64,000 bases of DNA, from positions 1 to 64,000 of the forward strand of contig NZ_LSZQ01000028.1 of assembly GCF_001580015.1 (NCBI RefSeq). The letters are read 5' to 3'. The stretch's first letter is position 1, and every line of letters begins with the position of its first letter. A program made the translations under genes and the position numbers. Under the pieces are notes generated by a model. The model ran no database searches, was not told the DNA's origin, and saw only the letters and a list, made by a program, of their open reading frames with translations. Shown piece by piece: positions 26,215-33,353 of the stretch. Origin of the DNA: Cephaloticoccus primus (GTDB taxonomy: Bacteria > Verrucomicrobiota > Verrucomicrobiia > Opitutales > Opitutaceae).

Positions 26215-27122
26215 CTTACGCCGAGATCGCCGCGGCCCTGCCTTCGCAGGCTCGCACTGACTCCCCCGACCTGCCCTTCCCGCGCATCGCCTCCGGAAAA
26301 GTGCGCGAGATATTCGACCTCGGCGACGCGTTGCTTCTGGTCGCCAGCGACCGCCTCTCGGCCTTCGACGCCATCCTGCCCGACGGCATTCCGGGCAAGG
26401 GCATCATCCTCACCCAGATGAGCCTGTGGTGGTTTGCCCAAACCAGCGGCATCATCACCAATCACTTGCTCCCCGATCAGGCAGGCGAGTTTGCGCGGCG
26501 CGGGCTCCATGATCGCGACCTGCAACTACGCAGCATGATCGTGCGCAAGCTGCACCCGCTGCCCGTCGAGTGCGTCACGCGCGGCTATCTGATCGGCGGC
26601 GGCTGGAATGCGTATCAAAAAGATGGCACGCTGTGCGGCATCACCCTGCCCGCGGGTCTGCGCCAGGCAGAGCAGCTCCCCGCCCCGCTCTTCACGCCGA
26701 CCACCAAGGCGCTAAAGGGGCAGAGCGACGAGCCGATCGACGAAGCCCGCGCCGCCGCGATCCTGGGCGACGCGCTCTGTGCGAAGGTCAAAGCAGCGAG
26801 CCTCGCGCTCTACGAATTTGGTGCGACCCGCGCCGCTGCGGCGGGCCTGATCCTGGCCGACTCGAAGTTTGAGTTTGGCACCGATGACAGCGGCCAGCTT
26901 TTTCTGATCGACGAAGTCCTCACGCCCGACTCCTCGCGCTACTGGCCCGCAGACCGCTACCGCGTCGGTATCTCGCCCCCGAGCTACGACAAGCAATTCA
27001 TCCGCGACCACCTCGTCGCAATCGAGTGGGATCCGCAGTCGCCTCCGCCGCGGCTGCCCGTCGAAGTCATCCGCCGCACCCAGCAAAAGTACCTCGCCGC
27101 GCTCGAAAAGCTCCTCGGCTAA
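26211..27122 (+). CDS. purC: SAICAR synthase
   Basis: Phosphoribosylaminoimidazole-succinocarboxamide synthase, joining aspartate to CAIR in purine synthesis. The 303-residue length and motifs fit the longer eukaryotic/bacterial branch: RIASGKVREIF, VASDRLSAFD, IPGKGIILTQMSLWWF, PVECVTRGYLIGGGW, ILADSKFEFG, LIDEVLTPDSSRYWP and YDKQFIRDHL. All key nucleotide- and Asp-binding segments are present. It stands alone; no other pur gene is nearby. A Type II element follows its stop. Confidence 0.95.
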   Translation: MTYAEIAAALPSQARTDSPDLPFPRIASGKVREIFDLGDALLLVASDRLSAFDAILPDGIPGKGIILTQMSLWWFAQTSGIITNHLLPDQAGEFARRGLHDRDLQLRSMIVRKLHPLPVECVTRGYLIGGGWNAYQKDGTLCGITLPAGLRQAEQLPAPLFTPTTKALKGQSDEPIDEARAAAILGDALCAKVKAASLALYEFGATRAAAAGLILADSKFEFGTDDSGQLFLIDEVLTPDSSRYWPADRYRVGISPPSYDKQFIRDHLVAIEWDPQSPPPRLPVEVIRRTQQKYLAALEKLLG

Positions 27123-27158
27123 GAGGCGAACCGGTTTGTGGCACTGCGCTGTAGGGCG

Positions 27159-27203
27159 GGGTCGCAGACCCTTTTTATTTTGCGAGCCGCTCGTTGACGG
27201 CTC
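27159..27203 (+). repeat. Type II two-hairpin element after purC
   Basis: Hairpin GGGTC-GCA-GACCC (27159-27171), T/A-rich spacer TTTTTATTTTGC, then GAGCCG-CTCGTTGA-CGGCTC (27184-27203) with the conserved TCGTTG in the loop. It lies between convergent purC and the glucosaminidase gene and could serve as a bidirectional terminator because of the T-run. Confidence 0.82.
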
Positions 27204-27227
27204 GTCAGGCCCCATACAGCGCCATTC

Positions 27228-28211
27228 TCATGGGGCGGACTGTGGGCTCTCACTCGCTTCGATTCTGTCGAGCGGGTTGTCTCGAATCAGTGCTTTGACC
27301 TGGCGCACGTAGGCTTCGCCGCGTTCAGAGTACGCGCTCAGCCCATCGGCTAGCCGCAGCCCGGAGAGCGGCTGCCCGCTCCGCCGCGCCTCGGCACGGA
27401 GTGCCCAAAGTCGATGGTAGGCGGGCTGCGTGTTAAGCGTCTGGAAGTACGCACGCACCGAGTCGCGCGGACTCGCATAAATCGCCACGCGAAACCTGGC
27501 CCCCGCAGCTCGGCGGCGAGGCACAAGGCCGCGACCATCGTAACTACGCAGGCCGAAAAGGTTGTTCCCCTGTCGCGCGAAACGCGAAGTCCCCCAGGCC
27601 GATTCGATGGCCGCCTGCGCGAGCACCAGCGAGGGCGGCAGCGTATCGACGCGCAGCAGCAATTGATCAATAAAGCCCAAGTCAATTTCGGCTGGCGGCG
27701 CAGCGGTGCGTTCTTCCGTCTGCGCTGTGGCCTCCTCGGCGGGAAGCGCGAGCGCGTAATCTCGCGCCAGCCCCCACAGCCAACGCACATCAGCTCCACT
27801 CATCGGGAGAGCTGCCAGCGCCGCAGGTTCGGGCAGAGGCTTTGGGGAAACGTCCGTCGAAAAGGCGGGCTCGCCCGCTGGGGCCGTGGGCCCGCGTTGC
27901 CTCGCGAGCGCGCAGCGGATTTGCAGGAGCCGCTCACGGTCGCGCGCAATCTCCCCATTCGCCGCCTGCACGAGCGGCAGCAGGTAACTGAGAAACGCAT
28001 CCTTGCGCGCAGCGCCATCCGCATAACGCGAAAAGTCCGGCAAGCCACGGCCGCCCGATTCTCCGCCGCGTGGCTGCTCCGGAAGAAACAGCAGGCCCAA
28101 GCCGAGCAGGATCACGACCAGGCCCACCGCCACCATACGGCACTTCTGCGGCAACGGCTGCCCCCGCCACCACTCGTGCACTTGAGAAATACGAATACCA
28201 TTTGGCAGCAT
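27228..28211 (-). CDS. Membrane-anchored glucosaminidase (Bax-like)
   Basis: Predicted peptidoglycan N-acetylglucosaminidase of the GH73/Bax type. A single N-terminal membrane helix (MVAVGLVVILLGLGLLFL) anchors it; a linker of about 150 residues follows; the catalytic domain begins near LPPSLVLAQAAIESAWGTSR with the catalytic Glu in AAIESAWG, then NNLFGLRSY and YFQTLNTQPAYHRLW. This order matches E. coli Bax. Length is 327. The substrate is inferred from family membership. The start is the ATG at 28211. Confidence 0.85.
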   Translation of the reverse strand: MLPNGIRISQVHEWWRGQPLPQKCRMVAVGLVVILLGLGLLFLPEQPRGGESGGRGLPDFSRYADGAARKDAFLSYLLPLVQAANGEIARDRERLLQIRCALARQRGPTAPAGEPAFSTDVSPKPLPEPAALAALPMSGADVRWLWGLARDYALALPAEEATAQTEERTAAPPAEIDLGFIDQLLLRVDTLPPSLVLAQAAIESAWGTSRFARQGNNLFGLRSYDGRGLVPRRRAAGARFRVAIYASPRDSVRAYFQTLNTQPAYHRLWALRAEARRSGQPLSGLRLADGLSAYSERGEAYVRQVKALIRDNPLDRIEASESPQSAP

Positions 28212-28254
28212 TTGAAGTGAGCCCTCCCAAACCCTGAGCTATAGCCCCTTGGTC

Positions 28255-28415
28255 GAACGGCGAACCAACGGGTCCGCCCGCGCAAGCCAACCCCACCTTG
28301 AACGGGACGGCGAGGCAACGACTCGCCGCCAAAAAAATCGCCGATAAAAGAGAGGATCAACAACTCAAACGGCGCACCAACGAGTGCGCCGCCAAAAAAG
28401 GGGGTCAACGACCCC
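28255..28415 (-). repeat. Cluster of three Type II hairpins
   Basis: Three successive units lie between divergent-side gene ends: a degenerate AACCAACGGG unit near 28262; CGGCGAG-GCAACGA-CTCGCCG at 28308-28328 followed by an A-run; and GGCGCAC-CAACGA-GTGCGCC at 28371-28390 followed by AAAAAA and the hairpin GGGGTC-AAC-GACCCC at 28401-28415. Stems differ but the CAACGA loop is kept. The last hairpin supplies the stop codon and final residues of cinA. Confidence 0.82.
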
Positions 28416-29724
28416 GGCTACCGCTGCGGAGAAGTTCGCGGCGCAGCCAATCCAGCGCCGCGTTTACGGCGCGTGTTTTGATTGTTTGGGGCGGGCCCGG
28501 GTAGCTCAGCTTTTTAGCCCACACACCGTGCGGCGCATGTAGCCCGACGAAGAGTGTCCCCACCTCGCTGCCCCGCGCATCGGCGCAAGGCGCGCCCGAA
28601 AATGCCGTGATCGACAGCGCGTAATCGGTGCACAAGTGCTCGGCCACGCCGATTGCCAGCGCGACCGCGCACGACGCGCTGACCGCCCCGTGCTGCGAGA
28701 TCAGGCACTCCGGGCAGTCCAGCAGAGCGACCTTCGCCTCGTTACTGTTGCACACGACCCCGCCGGCGAAGCACTTTGCCACGCCGCAAATATCGCCAAA
28801 CGCGCTCGCGAGCAGCCCGCCAGTCCCCGCCTCGGCCACAGCCAGCGACTGCTCCTGACTGCGCAGCAGGTCGACACATACCTTCGCCATGGAGGCATCG
28901 CCGTAGCACATAAAATCCTCGCCGAGGAGCCCTGCGCACTCCTCCGCGATTGCGCTCAAATCCCCCCCCGCCAGCGCACCGCCCGGCGAGCTCAAGCGGC
29001 AATCGACCTGCCCCGCATGCGCGCAAAACGCCACGCTCAGCGCGCCGCCCTCGCGCCCGCCGCCGTAGCGGTCAAACACGGGCTGTAGCCGCGCTTCGAG
29101 CTCCGACTCGCCGATGCCCGCCGTACGCAGTTGCACATAAGCCTCGCCCTCCAGCAGCAGCCCGCGTGCCGCCAGGCGCGGGAGCACCTGGTCGGTAAAC
29201 ATCGGCTGCAGCTCGTTGGGCGGCCCGGGCAGCATGCACAAGATCCGCCCCTCCTGCTCCACCCAGAGCCCCGGTGCCGTCCCGTGCGCATTGGGCAAAA
29301 CCTCGCCACGCTCGAAGCGGTACGCCTGCTTCAGGTTATTCGGCGGCAGCGTGCGCAGCCCCAGGCGGTTAAACCGCTCCTTGATCGCCGCCTCGATCTC
29401 CGGCTCAAACACGAGCGCCTGCCCGAGCACGCCGGCGATCACCTCGCGCGTCCGGTCGTCGCAAGTCGGCCCCAGTCCGCCGGTCGTGATGATCACATCG
29501 GCACTCGCCCAGCTCTCGCGAAACTGCCGCTCGATCTCCGCCGCCTCGTCGGTGATCGTCACGTTGCGTGCGAGCTGCACACCGCGCCGCCCCAGTTGCG
29601 CGCCGATAAACGTCAGGTGGCTGTTTGCCGTCAGGCCGAGCAGCAACTCGTCGCCGAGCGTGATCAGTTCGAAACGCCGTTGCGTGAGGGCCTTGGTATT
29701 GGTGCTGGAATCGGCGGCAGGCAT
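28405..29724 (-). CDS. cinA: CinA family protein (MoaB-like plus PncC-like domains)
   Basis: Competence/damage-inducible protein CinA, 439 residues. The N-terminal MoaB-like domain (FELITLGDELLLGLTANSH, VIITTGGLGPTCDDRTREVI, PNAHGTAPGLWV, LPGPPNELQPMF) is associated with ADP-ribose pyrophosphatase activity; the C-terminal domain is the NMN amidohydrolase type (PncC). In that domain the usual ESCTGG reads EAGTGG, so the Ser taken as the nucleophile in PncC proteins is replaced by Ala. NMN deamidase activity is therefore doubtful here. Its stop codon and last residues lie inside a Type II hairpin at 28401-28415. It is divergent from uvrC. Confidence 0.9.
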   Translation of the reverse strand: MPAADSSTNTKALTQRRFELITLGDELLLGLTANSHLTFIGAQLGRRGVQLARNVTITDEAAEIERQFRESWASADVIITTGGLGPTCDDRTREVIAGVLGQALVFEPEIEAAIKERFNRLGLRTLPPNNLKQAYRFERGEVLPNAHGTAPGLWVEQEGRILCMLPGPPNELQPMFTDQVLPRLAARGLLLEGEAYVQLRTAGIGESELEARLQPVFDRYGGGREGGALSVAFCAHAGQVDCRLSSPGGALAGGDLSAIAEECAGLLGEDFMCYGDASMAKVCVDLLRSQEQSLAVAEAGTGGLLASAFGDICGVAKCFAGGVVCNSNEAKVALLDCPECLISQHGAVSASCAVALAIGVAEHLCTDYALSITAFSGAPCADARGSEVGTLFVGLHAPHGVWAKKLSYPGPPQTIKTRAVNAALDWLRRELLRSGSRGR

Positions 29725-29833
29725 GGATAGAGCGCGAGCAGGCTAGGCAAAGCCCGGCAAAATGCCAGTCTCCAACGCGCCCGGCAAAAGCACTCCTCAT
29801 CCCCCCCTCCCTCCCCGCTAAAACAAAACGCGC

Positions 29834-31444
29834 ATGAGCGACGACGCCCCCATCACGCTGAAAGAGAAAGTCCGCGCCCTGCCCGACCGCCCCGGCGTGT
29901 ACCTGATGAAAGACCGGCTCGGCACCATCCTCTACGTCGGCAAGGCCAAGAGCCTGAAGAAGCGCGTGTCCTCCTACTTTCAACGCGGCCGCGCCCGCAT
30001 GATCGAGCAGCCCAAGATCCGCTCGCTCATCCCGCTCATCCACGATGTGGAAACAATCGAAGTGCGCTCCGAGCCCGAGGCGCTGCTCCTCGAAGGCCGC
30101 CTCATCAAGCAGTGGAAGCCCCGCTACAACACCGACTTTACCGACGATAAACGCTTCCTGCTCGTCCGCGTTGACCTCAGCCAGCCGCTCCCCCGCTTCG
30201 TCCTCACGCGGCTGCGCAAAGACAAGCACTCGCGCTACTTCGGCCCCTTCGCGCAGTCCGGCCCGCTGCGCACCACGCTCGCGCAAATGCGCCGCCAATT
30301 CGGCATCCTCCTCGCCGATGCCAGCCCCGCCCGACTCCCCGATGGCCGCTGGCGGCTCTACGACGACGTGCGCCAGGAAATCTACGGCCACGAAAACATC
30401 CTCACCGCCAAGGACTACCGCACCCGCGTCGAGGCCGCCTGCGAGTTCCTCGAAGGCAAGTCGCGCGAATGGCTCGCCAGGCTGCGCAGCGATATGCAGG
30501 CCGCCGCCGCGGCACTCGACTTCGAGAAAGCCGCGCGGCTGCGCGACCTCATCACCGCGCTGGCCGCCACGCTGGAGCCCTCGCGCCGCTTCGAGCGCAC
30601 GACGCACAGCCGCCTGCTCCCGACCAGCGACACCAGCAGCGCCGAGGCACTCCGCGCCCTGCAGGCCGCTCTCGCGCTGCCCACGCCGCCCGAGCACATG
30701 GAGTGCTTCGATATCTCCCACATCTCGGGCACGCTCGTCGTCGCCTCGATGGTGCACTTCAGCCACGGCCGCCCCGACACCGACCGCTACCGCCGCTACC
30801 GGATAAAAAGCTTCATCGGCAACGACGACTTCCGCGCCATGCACGAAGTCGTCGCCCGCCGCTACCACCGGCTCGCCAGCGAAGGTCGCCCCCTCCCCGA
30901 CCTCGTCGTGATCGACGGCGGCCGCGGCCAGATCGGCGCAGCGCTCAAGGCCTTTGCCGCAATCGACCTCACGCCGCCGCCCCTCATCGGCCTGGCCAAA
31001 AAACACGAGACGATCCTCTTCGCCGACGAACGCCCGCCTCTCAACCTCTCGCTAAACGACCCCGCGCTAAACCTCCTCCAACGCCTCCGCGACGAAGCCC
31101 ACCGCTTCGCCAACACCTACAACGCCGACCTGCGCTCGCGCAAAATCCGCGAGTCGGCCCTCGACGACATCTCCGGCCTCGGCCCCAAGCGCAAAGCCGC
31201 CCTCCTCGCCCACTTCGGCTCCATCGACCGGCTCCGCGCCGCACCGCTCGCCGCCCTCGCTGCCGCGCCCGGCATCGGCCCCAGCTTCGCCCAGAAAATT
31301 CATTACACGCTAAATCCCGGTCGTGAAACCCAGCCGGCTGACGGCAGTGACAACAACACTGCCGCCCCCAATAAAAGGGGCCGCGCCCGCAAGCCGCCTG
31401 CCCGCGCCGCCCACTTCGTCGCTCTATCCGCCGCACTCCAATGA
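29834..31444 (+). CDS. uvrC: Excinuclease ABC subunit C
   Basis: Nucleotide-excision repair nuclease that makes the dual incision with UvrB. Domains: GIY-YIG nuclease (GVYLMKDRLGTILYVGKAKS, residues ~20-100), UVR motif for UvrB binding (AAAALDFEKAARLRDLI), RNase H-like 5' nuclease (ECFDISHISG, VVIDGGRGQ), and helix-hairpin-helix pairs (ISGLGPKRKAALLAHFGS, APGIGPSFAQKIH). At 536 residues it is shorter than E. coli UvrC (610). The four-Cys region that follows the GIY-YIG domain in E. coli (Fe-S ligands) has no Cys at all here. The C-terminal tail carries a Type II-like fragment (CCAATAAAAGGGG). Confidence 0.93.
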   Translation: MSDDAPITLKEKVRALPDRPGVYLMKDRLGTILYVGKAKSLKKRVSSYFQRGRARMIEQPKIRSLIPLIHDVETIEVRSEPEALLLEGRLIKQWKPRYNTDFTDDKRFLLVRVDLSQPLPRFVLTRLRKDKHSRYFGPFAQSGPLRTTLAQMRRQFGILLADASPARLPDGRWRLYDDVRQEIYGHENILTAKDYRTRVEAACEFLEGKSREWLARLRSDMQAAAAALDFEKAARLRDLITALAATLEPSRRFERTTHSRLLPTSDTSSAEALRALQAALALPTPPEHMECFDISHISGTLVVASMVHFSHGRPDTDRYRRYRIKSFIGNDDFRAMHEVVARRYHRLASEGRPLPDLVVIDGGRGQIGAALKAFAAIDLTPPPLIGLAKKHETILFADERPPLNLSLNDPALNLLQRLRDEAHRFANTYNADLRSRKIRESALDDISGLGPKRKAALLAHFGSIDRLRAAPLAALAAAPGIGPSFAQKIHYTLNPGRETQPADGSDNNTAAPNKRGRARKPPARAAHFVALSAALQ

Positions 31445-31809
31445 AAGCTCCCAACCGGCACCGCTGGCTCCTTGAGCCACTCGAAGACGAGCCCACCCTG
31501 CTCGTCCGCTCCATGTTCAGCGGCCTGGCCGTCTACCTCGATGGCCGCATGGTGCTCTATCTCGCCGACCGCGCAGAGCCCTGGCGCGGGATCTGCGTGC
31601 CGATGGAGCTCGGCGCGCAGCCGCAGCTCATCGCCGACTGCCCCGCACTCGCCCCGCACCCCCAGCTCGGCAAATGGCTCTACCTGCCCGAAAGCGCCGA
31701 CAGCTTTGAGCGCGATGCGCAGTGGCTCGTCTCCCGCATCCGCGCCCGCGACCCGCGCATCGGCATCACCCCGCCACTCAAAAAACGCCCGAAGGCGCGC
31801 CCAAACTAG
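31441..31809 (+). CDS. Small TfoX-N-like protein, unknown function
   Basis: 122-residue protein starting in an ATGA overlap with the uvrC stop, so it is translationally coupled to uvrC. The segment VRSMFSGLAVYLDGRMVLYL resembles the start of TfoX N-terminal domains (R-MFGG-G-Y-dG-FAL), and the rest is helical with a basic end. The resemblance is modest and function is unknown; coupling suggests a link to DNA repair or a shared expression need. Its stop overlaps that of the convergent PIN gene by 4 nt, sharing the palindrome CTAG. Confidence 0.7.
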   Translation: MKAPNRHRWLLEPLEDEPTLLVRSMFSGLAVYLDGRMVLYLADRAEPWRGICVPMELGAQPQLIADCPALAPHPQLGKWLYLPESADSFERDAQWLVSRIRARDPRIGITPPLKKRPKARPN

Positions 31810-32417
31810 GCGCGGGGCCTGCGCTTCAGTACAGCGAGCAGGGCTTGGGAAAACTTGGGGACAAAGGGCGCAAGTGCGGCGAGCTCCTCTTCCACGGTCA
31901 CTTCGCGACCGAGCTTCCAGGATCGGTTTTGCGCTACCCCTTTTAGCCCTCCCATCACGCGGTTCGGCAACTTTGTGTAAAGCTCCAGCAGGAAGTCCTG
32001 TGGATGCAGCGCGCGGACTCTCCAGGGCGAGAGATGCTCGTCACCGAAATCGCGCAGGTTGTAGGTTACGATCACGCCCGCTCCTCCCTCAATCGCACAG
32101 GCAAGCACATGACGGTCTTTTTCGTCGTTCGTACATTGCCCGATCCACTGCTCGTAGCCGCTCACCAAACTTTCGGGAAAGTTCCGCAGCAGTGCCGCCC
32201 GAAAGCTCCGCGCAAATTGCAGATTCCAGTTTAGAGGCCCCGTATGCGTGCGGTAGGTTTCCTCAATAATCTGCTCACTCCAAAGCGGTGTAAACAGGGA
32301 GCCCTCAGCCCTCGCCAAAGTGAGTAACAAGTTAATGACCTTCTGATTCGCCAACACACAGGCATCAAACACGGACCGGGGAAGCCCAAGCAGATGGCTG
32401 TGGAGTTCGGCAATCAC
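31806..32417 (-). CDS. PIN-domain toxin-like ribonuclease (second module)
   Basis: Paralogue of the PIN protein at 8199-8807, collinear over nearly its whole 203 residues. Active-site acids are in VFDACVLANQKVINLLLTLA, IIEETYRTHTG and NDEKDRHVLACAIEGGA, followed by VIVTYNLRDFGDE. Shared features outside the catalytic core include SLVSGYEQWI and ALHPQDFLLEL. It begins at a GTG (32417), as does the first copy. It lies 29 bp downstream of its partner antitoxin gene, whereas in the first module the genes overlap. Confidence 0.82.
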   Translation of the reverse strand: MIAELHSHLLGLPRSVFDACVLANQKVINLLLTLARAEGSLFTPLWSEQIIEETYRTHTGPLNWNLQFARSFRAALLRNFPESLVSGYEQWIGQCTNDEKDRHVLACAIEGGAGVIVTYNLRDFGDEHLSPWRVRALHPQDFLLELYTKLPNRVMGGLKGVAQNRSWKLGREVTVEEELAALAPFVPKFSQALLAVLKRRPRA

Positions 32418-32446
32418 CTGGAGTGTTGGGCCATGACTTTCGTTTC

Positions 32447-32773
32447 TCAGTAAAGCCCCGCATCCATGAGCTCATCGTTGAGCGCGTTCATGGCCTGAAT
32501 GAAAGGATCTCGTCTAAGACGCTCACGGATCTTGGTTTCCTCACGATAGTAGGCGATCAGGTCGGCCCGTTTGATCCGCAACTCGCCATCTACCTCATAG
32601 GTAGGAACCACACCTTCCCGGCATAGCAGGTACATCACGTTTTCCTGGTGATCCACAATGGCAGCAGCCTCGGCGATGGAGAAGCTCTCCCTGGATGGAT
32701 CGATCAGCTCACCCACATCAACGGTGCGGGAAGGTGGCGGCAGCTCGGCAGTCGCAGTTTGGGCAAGTGGCAT
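32447..32773 (-). CDS. HTH antitoxin-like protein (second module)
   Basis: Paralogue of the HTH protein at 7823-8209, 108 residues. The HTH part reads FSIAEAAAIVDHQENVMYLL, then GVVPTYEVDGELRIKRADLIAYYRE, with a helical tail ending NDELMDAGLY that matches DALIKQGLYW of the first copy. A clear GGAAAGGAA precedes the ATG on the coding strand. With the PIN gene downstream it forms a second VapBC-like pair. Sequence identity between the two modules looks moderate, so they are old duplicates or separate arrivals of one family. Confidence 0.8.
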   Translation of the reverse strand: MPLAQTATAELPPPSRTVDVGELIDPSRESFSIAEAAAIVDHQENVMYLLCREGVVPTYEVDGELRIKRADLIAYYREETKIRERLRRDPFIQAMNALNDELMDAGLY

Positions 32774-32841
32774 GGCAATTCCTTTCCTTTCAGTGCGCGA
32801 AAGCTAGCACACCCAACCCAGCCCGCAAGGAGACGTTTCCA

Positions 32842-33149
32842 CCACTACGCGTGGAGCGGTGGCGGGGCGCCACGTGCCATTCAATTTGCGATTTTACCCG
32901 TGCGCTTTGCGCCCGAACAAAATCGCAAATTTAACGGAAACTCCCCCTGTCGTTTCACGACAGGGGATGAGGCATCAAATGCGGATGACGCGCATACCCA
33001 TTGAGGCGAGATGAAACGATTTGCCGGTAAATCACCGACTCAAGATCGGGACCTTTCTACTGTGCGGCTTGCGTGGTTGTGCGGAACGCACAACCCGCAA
33101 GCCGCACAGTAAATGGGTGCAGGCACCGCCTGCCGCCACCCGCGTAGGG
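32842..33149 (+). repeat. Type I palindromic element, copy 6
   Basis: Full copy in the divergent gap upstream of the second toxin-antitoxin pair. Left terminus CCACTACGCGTGG at 32842-32854, first palindrome in the AATTTGCGATTTT version, TTC-loop hairpin with arm CCTGTCGT (32946-32964), middle module with AAATGCGGATGACGC, longest palindrome at 33059-33110 (ACTGTGCGGCTTGCGTGGTT arm, loop GGAA), and the GCAGGCACCGCCTGC end. The right terminus is degenerate (CCACCCGCGTAGGGG). This is the only copy that is not just behind a stop codon. Confidence 0.85.
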
Positions 33150-33194
33150 GAGTCTTCGACTCTTTCATTATGCGCGCGGCTCGTTGGCCGCGCG
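33150..33194 (+). repeat. Type II two-hairpin element
   Basis: GAGTC-TTC-GACTC at 33150-33162 directly follows the Type I right end; after TTTCATTATG comes a perfect 8-bp stem CGCGCGGC-TCGTTG-GCCGCGCG at 33173-33194. A related partial unit with CACTCGTTGGGCG follows near 33228. It lies in the leader of the MuiA-like gene. Confidence 0.82.
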
Positions 33195-33292
33195 TCTTCG
33201 CCCCGTCTTACATCTCACCTTGTGGCGCACTCGTTGGGCGCCGCAGTGTCCGCGCCCCCAAAAAAATGCAGGATGCGCGCAAGGTATGCGTA

Positions 33293-33310
33293 ATACTGCG
33301 CTCGCAGTAT
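33293..33310. promoter_or_regulatory. Perfect short palindrome in the leader of the MuiA-like gene
   Basis: ATACTGCG-CT-CGCAGTAT is a perfect 8-bp inverted repeat 43 bp upstream of the ATG at 33354. Placement and symmetry fit an operator site or a leader hairpin. No regulator can be named. Confidence 0.35.
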
Positions 33311-33353
33311 GGAACAAAGCGTAGCTCTCTGGCTCTCAGCCCTACTGCTTTTT

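Noticed and set aside
28255-28415. CRISPR array
   Set aside because: Units differ in stem sequence and spacing, there are no constant repeats with unique spacers, and no cas gene is present in the window.
29405-31006. 533-codon minus-strand open frame across cinA and uvrC
   Set aside because: It is antisense to two genes with clear motifs and has the composition expected of a GC-rich shadow frame.
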